Of a stretch of DNA of 44,939 nt, positions 9,280 to 18,648 are shown in pieces (position 1 is the stretch's first letter; each line of letters starts with the position of its first letter). This DNA comes from Actinomycetota bacterium (lineage in GTDB: Bacteria > Actinomycetota > Humimicrobiia > Humimicrobiales > Humimicrobiaceae). A program made the position numbers and the translations under genes. The notes under the pieces were generated by a model. It was not told the origin of the DNA. It searched no databases and saw nothing but the letters and a program-made list of their open reading frames with translations. The stretch lies in the NCBI GenBank assembly GCA_028695395.1, contig JAQVJB010000001.1, positions 1 through 44,939 of the forward strand, written 5' to 3'.

Positions 9280-11622
9280 TCAATACAGCATATTATAAAT
9301 ATAATAGCTTTCCATTACCTTCTTAATATAATTTTTTGTTTCATCATAAGTAATGCTTTCTATAAATTCATCTATATCCAGGCTTCCGTAGCTGTTTATC
9401 CATCTCTGCATTGCTCCGGGCCCACCGTTATAAGCTCCAAGAGCGTAATATTTGTTATTTCCGAAATTTTTTAACTGCTGTGAAATATAATAAGTTCCCA
9501 TCATTATGCTTTTTTCAGGATCGTGCAGCATACTATTATCAAAATTACTTATGCCCAGCTGACTGGCAATATTTTTTCCTGTCGCCGGCATTATCTGCAT
9601 AAGTCCCTGCGCTCCTGCATGTGAGCCTGCATCAGCTTTAAAGCGGGATTCTTCCCTTATTATTGCAAGAATAAAATTTTCATCTATCCCGTATGTATTA
9701 GCATACTTTTTAATATAATCTTTATAAGCAAAAGGATAAAAAAGATAATAGTAGTAATCTTTCTCTCTGCCTGTAAGCCCTGAAGACAATTTTTTATAAT
9801 TTCTTTGAACCAGAAGTATGGAGTTTTCGTAATCCTTGCTCTTTAGGTACATTGTTGATATTTCCAGGATTTTTGAAAGATTTGCATCTATTTCTTCACC
9901 TGAAGCTTCTACCTCTGAAGCGGCACTATCAAAAAATTCAATAAATAATAATTCTTTTGCTTTGTTTATATGAGTCGCTTCTTCTTTTGAAAGGACTATC
10001 TGCGGCTCAAGGTACCCATATATTTCAGGGATTACTTCTGATATTTCAGGATTTTCCGGATCAAGCTCTTTGTTTATTGCGGGAAAATCAACGTTTATCC
10101 CAAGATTCTTCAGTGCGTTTGCTGACTCGAAACCATAATATGAAAAGGAATTTACTGAAAATACACTCTTGTATCCTTCAATGGCTTCCTGCTTCCTTCC
10201 AAGTTTCTCAAGACTTTTGGTTTTCCAGAAAAGGCTTTTTTCTTCAAGGGACGTGCCTTTAAAATGCTTAGACATGGCATCGAAAGTATAAAGCGAGCTA
10301 TCGTACTCCTGAAGCCTGTACTGTATCCATCCAAGTTCCCAGTATGCATCTGATATTCTGTCACCTGAAGGATACTCGTCTATCATTCTCTGGTAATAAA
10401 ATGCGGCATTTTGAAGGTCGCCGGCTATATAGTGTATCCTTCCCGCCCTATAAAGGGAGTCATCTGCAAAATTGCTGGAAGGAAAAATTTCAATAAGTTT
10501 TTTATATATATTTATAGCTCCGTCATAATCATCCAGATTGGTCAGGCATCTTCCGAGATAATAGAGGCTATCGTCTGCCAGGTCTTTAACAGGATATTTA
10601 TCGTAGTTTTCCTGCAGGTAGTCTTTTGCTTTTTTATAATCATTCATGTTATAGAAACTCATACCTGTCCTGAAAAGGGTTTTGGAATAAATGTCCGGAT
10701 ATGATTTTTCCCAACTGCTGTTTTGAAGAATCTTATTAAAGGATTCAAGGGCAAGGTCGTAATAATAAATTTTAAAAAGCTTTTCCCCTCTTGAATACAA
10801 TTCTGCAACAGTAGGTTCAAACTGCGGAAGCCCTTCAATATTTGCAAGGCGGTTTAGATTATCAAATGAATAAATCGCATATTCTGTTTCCGGATACTCA
10901 AGAAATATTTTTTTGAATACTGAATATGCTTCTTCAAGCTTTTTATTTTTTTCCATGCATACTCCCTGCTGGAAAAAGCCATAAGGGGTTAAAGAGGAAT
11001 CAGGATATTCTTTTATATAAGCATTATATTCCTCCTCTGCAGCAACAAAATCTTCATCAAGGTAATATGAATCAGCCAGCTCAATAAGTGATTTCTCCCT
11101 GAATATGCTATCTTTGTAATTATTGATAATGAACTGATAATTTAACACGCTTAAATCATATTTTTCCTGGAGAAGCATGCTTTTTGCAATATAATACCTT
11201 ATATGGTCTTCAAGGATTAAATATTTTGATTTTATCTTCTCAAGATAGTACTGTGCTTTTATATATTCTTTTGCTTCAAATGCTTCCACTCCCAGGATGA
11301 AATAATGTCTTTGCGTTTCAATATCATTAATATCTCCGCTATCTTCAGGTTCATTGCTATTGAATATGATTGTAGTAGTTGTGGTATCTGCATTTATTAA
11401 TGTTGTCTGGGTGGTGCTGGCACTATCTGAATTGCTGGAAAGATTATCATTATTGATGCTGCTATCATTTTGCGGACTATCAGGAATTACCTGCGATTCT
11501 TCCTGGGAAGCGCTTAATTTATTTATTGTGCTGCATCCGGGTAATACCATCGATGAAATGGCAAAAATAAGTAAGAATAAAATAATTGAAATCTTTAATA
11601 TGACATATTTTTTTAAGTACAT
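9280..11622 (-). CDS. Slt-like lytic transglycosylase lipoprotein with TPR repeats
   Basis: This cell-envelope enzyme probably cleaves peptidoglycan glycan strands. From the ATG at 11622 it has 780 residues. A signal segment with lipobox LPGC puts the lipid-bearing cysteine at Cys30. A Ser/Asn/Thr-rich linker follows, then a long array of TPR-like helical repeats (about 90-590) with recurrent PDSS, YPETE and YPSGD turns. The SLT domain is C-terminal: REESRF (probable catalytic Glu658), GAQGLMQIMPATG and ALGAYNGGPG. A longer start at TTG 11637 is open but has no better ribosome site. The architecture is that of Slt70-type exolytic enzymes with a YfgC- or BamD-like repeat region. The gene is transcribed alone, with no partner on its strand. 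Confidence 0.9.
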   Translation of the reverse strand: MYLKKYVILKISIILFLLIFAISSMVLPGCSTINKLSASQEESQVIPDSPQNDSSINNDNLSSNSDSASTTQTTLINADTTTTTIIFNSNEPEDSGDINDIETQRHYFILGVEAFEAKEYIKAQYYLEKIKSKYLILEDHIRYYIAKSMLLQEKYDLSVLNYQFIINNYKDSIFREKSLIELADSYYLDEDFVAAEEEYNAYIKEYPDSSLTPYGFFQQGVCMEKNKKLEEAYSVFKKIFLEYPETEYAIYSFDNLNRLANIEGLPQFEPTVAELYSRGEKLFKIYYYDLALESFNKILQNSSWEKSYPDIYSKTLFRTGMSFYNMNDYKKAKDYLQENYDKYPVKDLADDSLYYLGRCLTNLDDYDGAINIYKKLIEIFPSSNFADDSLYRAGRIHYIAGDLQNAAFYYQRMIDEYPSGDRISDAYWELGWIQYRLQEYDSSLYTFDAMSKHFKGTSLEEKSLFWKTKSLEKLGRKQEAIEGYKSVFSVNSFSYYGFESANALKNLGINVDFPAINKELDPENPEISEVIPEIYGYLEPQIVLSKEEATHINKAKELLFIEFFDSAASEVEASGEEIDANLSKILEISTMYLKSKDYENSILLVQRNYKKLSSGLTGREKDYYYYLFYPFAYKDYIKKYANTYGIDENFILAIIREESRFKADAGSHAGAQGLMQIMPATGKNIASQLGISNFDNSMLHDPEKSIMMGTYYISQQLKNFGNNKYYALGAYNGGPGAMQRWINSYGSLDIDEFIESITYDETKNYIKKVMESYYIYNMLY

Positions 11623-11821
11623 AATCCAACTAAACAAATTTTATTTTTATAATTATAAGTCAGCTCCCGGTCATACCTGTGGAAGATAATATTTAATATT
11701 GTAAAGTATTAAATAGACATAATCAAACCAGTACTGAAGACAATATTGAAAAAGAAAAAATTACATATTAAAATTTAATATTAATTATTTTGCATTAATA
11801 CAAAATTTATTTTTTTTGATT

Positions 11822-11827
11822 TATAAT
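11822..11827 (+). promoter_or_regulatory. Candidate -10 box directly upstream of patatin-like gene
   Basis: A perfect TATAAT lies 6 bases before the ATG at 11834, which would place transcription initiation at or next to the start codon. No good -35 hexamer is seen at 16-18 bases upstream (TACAAA is the best). In so AT-rich a region a chance match is possible. Confidence 0.35.
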
Positions 11828-11833
11828 ATAGCC

Positions 11834-12631
11834 ATGGGATTCTGGAAAAAAACAAAAAAAATCGGGCTTGCCCTTAGCGGTGGCGGCGCAAGAGGGTTTG
11901 CCCATATCGGAGTGCTTGAAGTTCTTGAGCAGGAAGGCATAAGTATATCTGCTGTCTCCGGGACAAGCATGGGTTCAGTTGTCGGCTCACTTTATGCCTC
12001 CGGGATATCTGTAAAAGAAATACTTGAATTTATGGATTCCAATGACTGGAAAAGGTTTCTTATAAGTGCCAATTTTACGATTCCGAATCTTCCGGCAATA
12101 AATTCAAGGAAAGTAAACAGGGTTCTTTCAAGACTTCTTGGAGAAAAGACTTTTCAGGAATGCCGTATGCCTTTCTGTGCAGTAGCGGCTGATATCGTTA
12201 AAAAAGAAAAGGTTTTTCTCAAAGAAGGCAGCCTGATTGAAGCTGTGAGGGCTTCCATAGCGATACCTGGGATATTCGAGCCTCTGGTAAGAGATGGACA
12301 GATACTTATAGACGGAGGAGTCGTTGAACCAGTTCCCATAGATGCAGTAAGGACGATGGATGTAGATTTTGTCATCGCTGTAGCTCTGGAAAATCTTGAA
12401 AGAAAAGTAGTCCCTACGCCTAAAACATCCATATTTCATATCCTGGATGTTTCACTTGCCCTGATGGAAAAGGAAATTTATGATAAATATTTTCCAGGTG
12501 CCAATGTAATCATAAAACCTCACACCGGTGATTTTGGAGTTTTTGACTTTGGCAAGGCAGATGAAATAATAAATGCCGGCAGGATTGCAGCTAGGGATAA
12601 GATAGATGAGATTAAAAAAAAGATTTACTGA
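11834..12631 (+). CDS. Patatin-like phospholipase (RssA/NTE type)
   Basis: This is a Ser-Asp dyad acyl hydrolase of the bacterial patatin family, 265 residues from the ATG. The oxyanion motif GGGARG is at 16-21, the nucleophile elbow GTSMGS at 43-48 with Ser45, and the catalytic aspartate at 160 in LIDGGVVEPVP. Members hydrolyse membrane phospholipids or lysophospholipids. The substrate here is unknown, and no signal peptide or transmembrane segment is seen. A TTG at 11816 would add six residues but lies upstream of a TATAAT, so the ATG is preferred. No ribosome site precedes it. The gene converges on nadC. Confidence 0.9.
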   Translation: MGFWKKTKKIGLALSGGGARGFAHIGVLEVLEQEGISISAVSGTSMGSVVGSLYASGISVKEILEFMDSNDWKRFLISANFTIPNLPAINSRKVNRVLSRLLGEKTFQECRMPFCAVAADIVKKEKVFLKEGSLIEAVRASIAIPGIFEPLVRDGQILIDGGVVEPVPIDAVRTMDVDFVIAVALENLERKVVPTPKTSIFHILDVSLALMEKEIYDKYFPGANVIIKPHTGDFGVFDFGKADEIINAGRIAARDKIDEIKKKIY

Positions 12632-12664
12632 TGTTTTTAAATATTCTTGATATGCGACTATTTT

Positions 12665-13537
12665 TTATTCAAAATCAAGAGAAAAGTCAATTGCTTTTGC
12701 AGAATTAGTCAGGGCACCTACTGATACGATATCTATTCCTGTTTTACAGATTTCTTCCAGAGTCTTGAGGCTGATACCTCCGGAAGCCTCGATGATGCAT
12801 GTATTTCCAAGTATTTCCCTTATTTTTTTTACTGCATCTCTTAAATGTTTGCAATCCATATTGTCAAGCATAATAATGTCAGCCTTGCTTTTTATTGCCT
12901 GTTCCAGATCATCATCAGTCTTTACTTCTACTTCTATTTTTAAAGTATGAGGGACTTCAGAACGTATTTTTTCAATTGCTTTTGATACCCCTCCGCTGGC
13001 TATGATGTGATTATCTTTTATCATGACTCCATCAAAAAGACCGAACCTGTGATTAAAGCCACCGCCGCATCTGACAGCATATTTTTCCAGCAGCCTTAGA
13101 TTGGGAAGAGTTTTTCTTGTTTCTGAAACCTTCACACCATAATCTGAAGCAATATCGGTAAATTTCCTGGTCAATGTTGCTATTCCTGAGAGATGGGAAA
13201 TAAAGTTTAAGGCAATTCTTTCAGACTTTAAAACAGATATCGTTTTTCCATGAAAAGTACATATCTTTTCCTTATTCTTTATTTTTTCACCATCCTGCCT
13301 TAGTATTTTAAGGCTGGCTGAAGAATCAATTGTTTTAAAAATATATTCAGCAATCCCAATTCCGCAGAGTGTGGCTCCGTCTTTTTCTTTGCATATTATG
13401 AAACCATCGGAAATATTATTTTTATTGAAAATATATTTTGATGTTATATCACCATATGCGCCAAGGTCTTCAGCTATTGCGCTTTTAACAATATTTTCAT
13501 AATCTTCTTTATATATATCAGCAATATTATTTTTCAT
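12665..13537 (-). CDS. nadC: Quinolinate phosphoribosyltransferase (decarboxylating)
   Basis: It converts quinolinate and PRPP to nicotinate mononucleotide, the third step of de novo NAD synthesis. At 290 residues the length is standard. Family motifs include ETRKTLPNLRLLEKYAVRCG, HRFGLFDGVMIKDNH, the acidic EVEVKTDDDLEQA and the C-terminal EASGGISL. It is the last gene of the nadA-nadB-nadC run; 8 bases separate it from nadB. AAGGT lies 5 bases before its ATG, within the nadB stop region, suggesting coupled translation. Confidence 0.96.
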   Translation of the reverse strand: MKNNIADIYKEDYENIVKSAIAEDLGAYGDITSKYIFNKNNISDGFIICKEKDGATLCGIGIAEYIFKTIDSSASLKILRQDGEKIKNKEKICTFHGKTISVLKSERIALNFISHLSGIATLTRKFTDIASDYGVKVSETRKTLPNLRLLEKYAVRCGGGFNHRFGLFDGVMIKDNHIIASGGVSKAIEKIRSEVPHTLKIEVEVKTDDDLEQAIKSKADIIMLDNMDCKHLRDAVKKIREILGNTCIIEASGGISLKTLEEICKTGIDIVSVGALTNSAKAIDFSLDFE

Positions 13538-13545
13538 TTTTACCT

Positions 13546-15297
13546 TCAGTTCACCGGCTCAAAGTAAATATCATTATTTTTCTGGATTATATGCTTTTTC
13601 CAGTTTTTATCATCAGTATCCGGAAAATCACATCTTTGATGTGTCCCCCTGCTTTCCTCTCTTAAAAGTGCAGGAATCAGAATAAGTCTTGCGACAAAAA
13701 ACATATTTAAAAGTTCATTTACTTCTATGCTGGCATTATTATAAAGTGATTGGTTTTCAAGATTTTCATCTACAAAAGCAAGGACTTTCTCCAGCCTTTC
13801 TTTTTCCCTCAATATGCCGACCCTGTTAGTCATGAAATATCGTAATTTTGCCCGGATTTTGCTTATTTCCTCTTTTTTTACTGTTTCACCATAGAATTTT
13901 ATTTCTTTTTTACGCTTTTTTTCTTTATTGCCTGATTCGTAGTAATTTTTTGCTTCTTTGAGTTCTTCTGAAGCAATTATCTCTTTAATGACTTTTTTAA
14001 AATCTTCAATTTCAGCACGGCTTTTTATATCTTTCTTCGATGATTGTTTGCTTTTGATATTATCCAGTATCTTATTATATATTCTTGTTCCAAAGACAAG
14101 GCCTTCCATCAGAGAATTGCTGGCCAGACGGTTTGCCCCGTGAGCTCCTGTTGCGGCTGTTTCCCCGCAGGCGAACATGCCCTTGATATTAGTTTCTCCG
14201 TCTAGCGTAGTCTTTATACCGCCATTTAGATAATGTGCTGCAGGCGATACTTTTATAAGGTCTTTTTTTAAATCAAGACCGTTTTCTTTTAATTTTTTTA
14301 CTATATTCGGAAATCTTATATTAAGCAGATGCTTGTCGATGTGTGTGGCATCAAGCAGAACATAATCCTTTTTGCTTTCCTTCATTACCAGTGTCATTTC
14401 TTTTACCACTATGTCTCTTGGTGCAAGCTCTGCCAAAGGGTGCTTTCCGACCATAAAGCGTTTGCCGCTTATATCCCTTAAAAAAGCACCTTCACCTCTC
14501 AGGGCTTCAGTGATAAGAAAAAGTTCATTATCATTTGTTTTGAATACTGTTGGATGAAACTGTATGAATTCAATATCCTTTATTTCTGCCCCTGCCCTGT
14601 AACTCATTGCTATGCCGTCTCCCGTGCTTACTGCAGGATTTGTAGTTAACTCATAAAGCTGGCCTATGCCGCCAGTTGAAATAACAATATTTGCACATGG
14701 ATGTATTTCAATTTTCCCAGTACTGGTATCAAGAACTACTACCCCGCATACGGAGTCATTGGCAACCAGGATATCAAGAACAAAGTTTTCGGGGTAAAAT
14801 TCAATATTATTAATTTTTTTTGAATAGATTATTAATTTTTTTTCAATTTCCTCGCCCGTGGCATCTCCTCCAGCATGAAGAACCCTGGGACTTGAATGTC
14901 CGCCTTCAAGAGTCAGCCCAATTTCTCCATTAGCTATATCAAAAGTGACACCATCTTCAATGAGGTCTTCAATCATCTGGGGAGCGCTCTTCACAAGTGT
15001 CTCTACAGCTTTGCTGTCGCACAATCCCTGTCCAGAGGTTATAGTGTCCTCATAATGTTTTTTCCAATTATCAGGACCTTTTATTGCAGCCGCAATTCCT
15101 CCCTGTGCATACCAGGTATTTGATTCGGATAGCGAGCTCTTTGTAAATATCTTTAATTTTATATGATTTGAAAGCCTAATTGCAGTAGATAAACCTGCAA
15201 TTCCGCTGCCGATTATAATGCAGTCTGAAAAATCGTGTATCCTTTCAAAATATGAAGGATCTATCAGAAAGCGAGGGAATGTTTTTTTTATTTCCAC
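13546..15297 (-). CDS. nadB: L-aspartate oxidase
   Basis: This flavoprotein oxidises L-aspartate to iminoaspartate for quinolinate synthesis; in anaerobes fumarate can serve as the electron acceptor. The FAD-binding motif IIGSGIAGLSTAIRL is at 28-42, with WYAQGGIAAA and GGHSSPRVLHAGGDATG following. The catalytic region holds HYLNGGI and the family end motif RESRGTHQRCDFP. It has 583 residues. The GTG start at 15297 has AGGA about 8 bases upstream. A Lys-rich insertion near 430-480 is longer than in E. coli NadB. It is in an operon with nadA and nadC. Confidence 0.96.
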   Translation of the reverse strand: MEIKKTFPRFLIDPSYFERIHDFSDCIIIGSGIAGLSTAIRLSNHIKLKIFTKSSLSESNTWYAQGGIAAAIKGPDNWKKHYEDTITSGQGLCDSKAVETLVKSAPQMIEDLIEDGVTFDIANGEIGLTLEGGHSSPRVLHAGGDATGEEIEKKLIIYSKKINNIEFYPENFVLDILVANDSVCGVVVLDTSTGKIEIHPCANIVISTGGIGQLYELTTNPAVSTGDGIAMSYRAGAEIKDIEFIQFHPTVFKTNDNELFLITEALRGEGAFLRDISGKRFMVGKHPLAELAPRDIVVKEMTLVMKESKKDYVLLDATHIDKHLLNIRFPNIVKKLKENGLDLKKDLIKVSPAAHYLNGGIKTTLDGETNIKGMFACGETAATGAHGANRLASNSLMEGLVFGTRIYNKILDNIKSKQSSKKDIKSRAEIEDFKKVIKEIIASEELKEAKNYYESGNKEKKRKKEIKFYGETVKKEEISKIRAKLRYFMTNRVGILREKERLEKVLAFVDENLENQSLYNNASIEVNELLNMFFVARLILIPALLREESRGTHQRCDFPDTDDKNWKKHIIQKNNDIYFEPVN

Positions 15298-15301
15298 TTT
15301 T

Positions 15302-16219
15302 TTATCCTGTAAACTCAGTCATTTTTTCAAGAGAAGTCCTGGCTTTTTCGATTATTTCATCAGACAGGTTTATTTCATATATATTATCTTCCAGGGACCA
15401 CATTATTTTTTCCAGATTTATAAGTTTCATATTGGGGCAAATGGTATTTTTTTGGGCTGGATAGAATATTTTCTTAGGATTGAGTTTTTGCAATCTATGT
15501 ATAATTCCTATTTCAGTGCCAATAATAAATTCATTATTCGAAGATTCCTGGACATGTCTGAGCATTCCTCCGGTGCTTAAGACTTTATCCGCAATTTCGG
15601 TAACCTCTGGCGTACACTCAGGATGCACAAGTATTTCAGCGCCAAGGTGCTCCTTTTTAAGCTGTATCAGCATCTTTGCGTTTATCATTACATGAGTCGG
15701 GCAATATCCTCTCCAGAGAATCATTTTTCTTCCGGTCTGGCTCATCACATAAGTGCCTAAATATTTATCGGGAATAAAAATTATTTCTTTATCTTCAGGA
15801 ATCGAACTAACCACTTTGACTGCATTTGCACTGGTACAGCAGATATCAACAAGTGCCTTTACTTCTGCTGTTGAATTAACATAGCATACTATTACAGCAT
15901 CCGGATGTTCTTCCCTGAGTTTTTTAACATCTTTTGCATTAATCATATCTGCCATCGGACATCCGGCCCCGTTATCAGGCAGAAGGACTTTTTTGCCAGG
16001 ATTCAGTATTTTTGCTGTTTCCGCCATAAATTTTACACCGCAGAACACAATAGTGCTTTTTTTTACCTCTGAAGCCTTTATGCTTAACTCTAAAGAATCT
16101 CCGACAAAATCGGCTATATCCTGCACTTCGCCAATCTGGTAATTGTGAGCAAGTATTACTGCATCATTTTCTTTCCGAAGCTTGTTTATGTTTTCTATAA
16201 GTTCTATGCTTTTGTTCAT
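15302..16219 (-). CDS. nadA: Quinolinate synthase
   Basis: This [4Fe-4S] enzyme condenses iminoaspartate with dihydroxyacetone phosphate to give quinolinate. The three cluster cysteines can be assigned to Cys87 (GAGCPMADM), Cys173 (GYCPTHVMI) and Cys261 (NTICPNMKLI). Substrate-binding motifs ILAHNYQ and VHPEC are present. At 305 residues it is the compact form found in Thermotoga and clostridia. It is first in the nad operon, with only 4 bases before nadB. The cluster is oxygen-labile, in keeping with the other anaerobic enzymes in the window. Confidence 0.96.
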   Translation of the reverse strand: MNKSIELIENINKLRKENDAVILAHNYQIGEVQDIADFVGDSLELSIKASEVKKSTIVFCGVKFMAETAKILNPGKKVLLPDNGAGCPMADMINAKDVKKLREEHPDAVIVCYVNSTAEVKALVDICCTSANAVKVVSSIPEDKEIIFIPDKYLGTYVMSQTGRKMILWRGYCPTHVMINAKMLIQLKKEHLGAEILVHPECTPEVTEIADKVLSTGGMLRHVQESSNNEFIIGTEIGIIHRLQKLNPKKIFYPAQKNTICPNMKLINLEKIMWSLEDNIYEINLSDEIIEKARTSLEKMTEFTG

Positions 16220-16578
16220 TTTGATTATTCCACAATAATATATTGAAAATTATTATTTTTAACTGCCTTACAGCCAGCCTTATGCCTAAGATGCGATTTA
16301 CAGAAAATCAGTACAAATAAAATAATGTGCTCTTATTTTAAAATATAAATTAAAAAAAATAAAACATAACTATAAAATGAGTTATTTAAATAAAAATAAC
16401 AAGACTTATATAATCAATATACTTGATATTTTAAAAATCTTCTTTTAATGTTATAAATCTATATTCTGGTTCATATTTTTAATAATTGTGATTGATTTAT
16501 TTTAAATATTAATCTTATATAGATTTTAATAAATATAAATTATCATATTTATTTAAAGTTGAATTTTAAGGGGAAATT
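16220..16578. other. Divergent intergenic region between nadA and topA
   Basis: This 359-base, extremely AT-rich spacer must hold the divergent promoters of the nad operon and topA. I see no gene in it. A GC-richer patch at 16263-16290 contains the hexamer GCCTTA twice, 12 bases apart (16265 and 16277), then GCCTAA at 16284. A 7-bp inverted repeat forms a hairpin at 16381-16400 (GTTATTT/AAATAAC). TATAAT occurs at 16409-16414, without a good -35. TTGATT followed 18 bases later by TATATA, near 16491-16520, is another weak topA promoter candidate. Confidence 0.5.
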
Positions 16579-18648
16579 TTGAAACTGATTATTAGCGAAA
16601 AAGAAATAGCGGCAAGAAGAATAGCACAGATTCTTTCAGACAATAATGCAAAAGAAGAAAAGGTATATAGCGTACCGGTTCATTCTTTTTCCTATAGAGG
16701 TACAGACTTCAAATCCATAGGCCTGAAGGGGCATATACTTCAGGTTGAGTTTCCCCCCGAGTACACGAACTGGATAAAAGTACCCCCGCAGGAACTTATT
16801 GATGCCAGCCTTGAGAAGAAGCCGATTGAAAAAAGAATAATCCAGGCTTTGAATAAAATTTCAGCAGATGCGGAAAGCATAATAATCGCAACTGACTTTG
16901 ACAGGGAAGGAGAATTAATAGGTTATGATGCCTATGACCTTCTAAGAAATAAATATGGAGAGATACCTGTTAAGAGGGCGAGATTTTCTGCGATAACGCA
17001 AAAAGATATAAATAATGCTTTTTCAAACTTGGAGAAGCTTGATTTAAACCTTGCTTTTGCAGGAATGGCCAGGCAGGATATAGATCTGATATGGGGGGCT
17101 GTCCTTACCAGGTTTATTTCACTTTCATCATTCCAGCTGCGGGAAAAATTTCTTTCAGTGGGAAGGGTGCAGACACCTACCCTTGCAATTCTGGTTGAAA
17201 GAGAACTGGAGATAAAAAATTTTATTTCTGTACCTTACTGGCAGATAAAAACAGTACTCAAGAACCGTAATGGAGAAAAATTTGATTCTTTTTATTACAA
17301 AAAGAAGATACTGGATGAAAATGAAGCGCAGAAGATATTTGAGAAAATCAAAGATAAAGGCACTGTTTCATCTATAAAAGAAGTTAACAGAGCCATAAAG
17401 CCGCCGACGCCTCTAAACACTACGGCGCTTATAGTTGCAGCAAGCTCTATAGGGTTTTCTGCACAAAAAACAATAAATATAGCAGAAAATCTTTATATAA
17501 ACGGTTTTATTAGCTATCCAAGGACAGATAATACCGTGTATCCTTCATCAATTGATTTAAAGGAAACTGTTTTAAATCTGAAAAGTAATAATGATTTCAG
17601 CAATATGATAGAGGCTGTTATCTCCCAAAAAAATTTAAAGCCGACCAGGGGTGCAAGGAAAACCACCGATCATCCGCCGATTTACCCCGTATCAGCAGCA
17701 AATAAAAATGAATTAAGAGATGATGAGTGGAAGCTATATGAGCTTATAGCCAGAAGATTTGCCTGCACTCTTTTGCCTGAAGCATCGGTAAAGAATATGG
17801 CAGTAAATATTGATATAAACGGTTTGAAATTTATTGCAAACGGTTCGACAATGCTTAGTGAAGGATGGACAAAGTTTTATCCTTATTACAAACATATTGA
17901 AATTTCCTTGCCGGATATTAAACAAGATGAAGAGCTTGAGGTATTCAAAAAAGAAATAAATGCTAAAAAAACAAAACCACCGGCAAGATATACCCAGGGA
18001 AGGCTTGTAGAGAAAATGGAAGAAGCAAATCTGGGAACAAAGGCAACAAGGCATTCTATCATACAGAATCTTATAAGCAGGGGATATGTAAAAGGTAATC
18101 CTCTTGAAGCTACAAACAAAGCAATTGCAGTGATAAGTGCTTTGAAGGATTATGCATCAAGGATTACAACTCCGGAAATGACATCTGAACTTGAAACAGA
18201 TATGGATGCTATAGCCAAAGGTGAATTTAAAAAGGCAGAAGTCGTTGATATATCAAGAAATAGGCTAAGAGAAATAATGAAAATCCTTATTGACAAGAAA
18301 AAGGAAATAGGAAAAGCAATAAAGGATGGAATAAAGGATGACGAAATAGTAGGCAAGTGCCAGTCCCCGGACTGTGACGGCAATCTTATAATAAGGGTAT
18401 CAAATAAAACAAGGAAAAAATTCATAGGCTGTTCGAATTACCCTAAATGTACCCAGTCTTTTTCAATGCCGCAGAACGGTCTTGTGCTGACCACTGATTC
18501 TGTTTGCAAGACCTGCAGCTTTCCTATAATAAGGATAATAAGAAAAGGAAGAAAACCCTGGGATTTATGTATAAATCCGGAGTGCCCGTCAAAAAATGAA
18601 AATTATAAAAATAACAAAAATAAAAAGTCAGATAAAAAAACTGATTAA
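16579..18648 (+). CDS. topA: DNA topoisomerase I, archaeal TopA type
   Basis: This type IA topoisomerase relaxes negatively supercoiled DNA by single-strand passage. The Toprim domain has IISEKEIAARRIA at its start and the metal site ATDFDREGELIG (105-116). The catalytic tyrosine is Tyr313 in GFISYPRTDN, and SVGRVQTPTL lies at 193-202. Two C-terminal Cys4 zinc ribbons are at Cys594/599/618/624 and Cys643/646/664/669, followed by a Lys/Asn-rich tail. Length (689) and motif wording, such as KPPTPLNTTALI and the ARYTQGRLVEKMEE segment, match archaeal topoisomerase I better than E. coli-type TopA. The TTG start has AAGGGG upstream. The 3' end overlaps the fumarase alpha gene by 53 bases. Confidence 0.9.
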   Translation: MKLIISEKEIAARRIAQILSDNNAKEEKVYSVPVHSFSYRGTDFKSIGLKGHILQVEFPPEYTNWIKVPPQELIDASLEKKPIEKRIIQALNKISADAESIIIATDFDREGELIGYDAYDLLRNKYGEIPVKRARFSAITQKDINNAFSNLEKLDLNLAFAGMARQDIDLIWGAVLTRFISLSSFQLREKFLSVGRVQTPTLAILVERELEIKNFISVPYWQIKTVLKNRNGEKFDSFYYKKKILDENEAQKIFEKIKDKGTVSSIKEVNRAIKPPTPLNTTALIVAASSIGFSAQKTINIAENLYINGFISYPRTDNTVYPSSIDLKETVLNLKSNNDFSNMIEAVISQKNLKPTRGARKTTDHPPIYPVSAANKNELRDDEWKLYELIARRFACTLLPEASVKNMAVNIDINGLKFIANGSTMLSEGWTKFYPYYKHIEISLPDIKQDEELEVFKKEINAKKTKPPARYTQGRLVEKMEEANLGTKATRHSIIQNLISRGYVKGNPLEATNKAIAVISALKDYASRITTPEMTSELETDMDAIAKGEFKKAEVVDISRNRLREIMKILIDKKKEIGKAIKDGIKDDEIVGKCQSPDCDGNLIIRVSNKTRKKFIGCSNYPKCTQSFSMPQNGLVLTTDSVCKTCSFPIIRIIRKGRKPWDLCINPECPSKNENYKNNKNKKSDKKTD

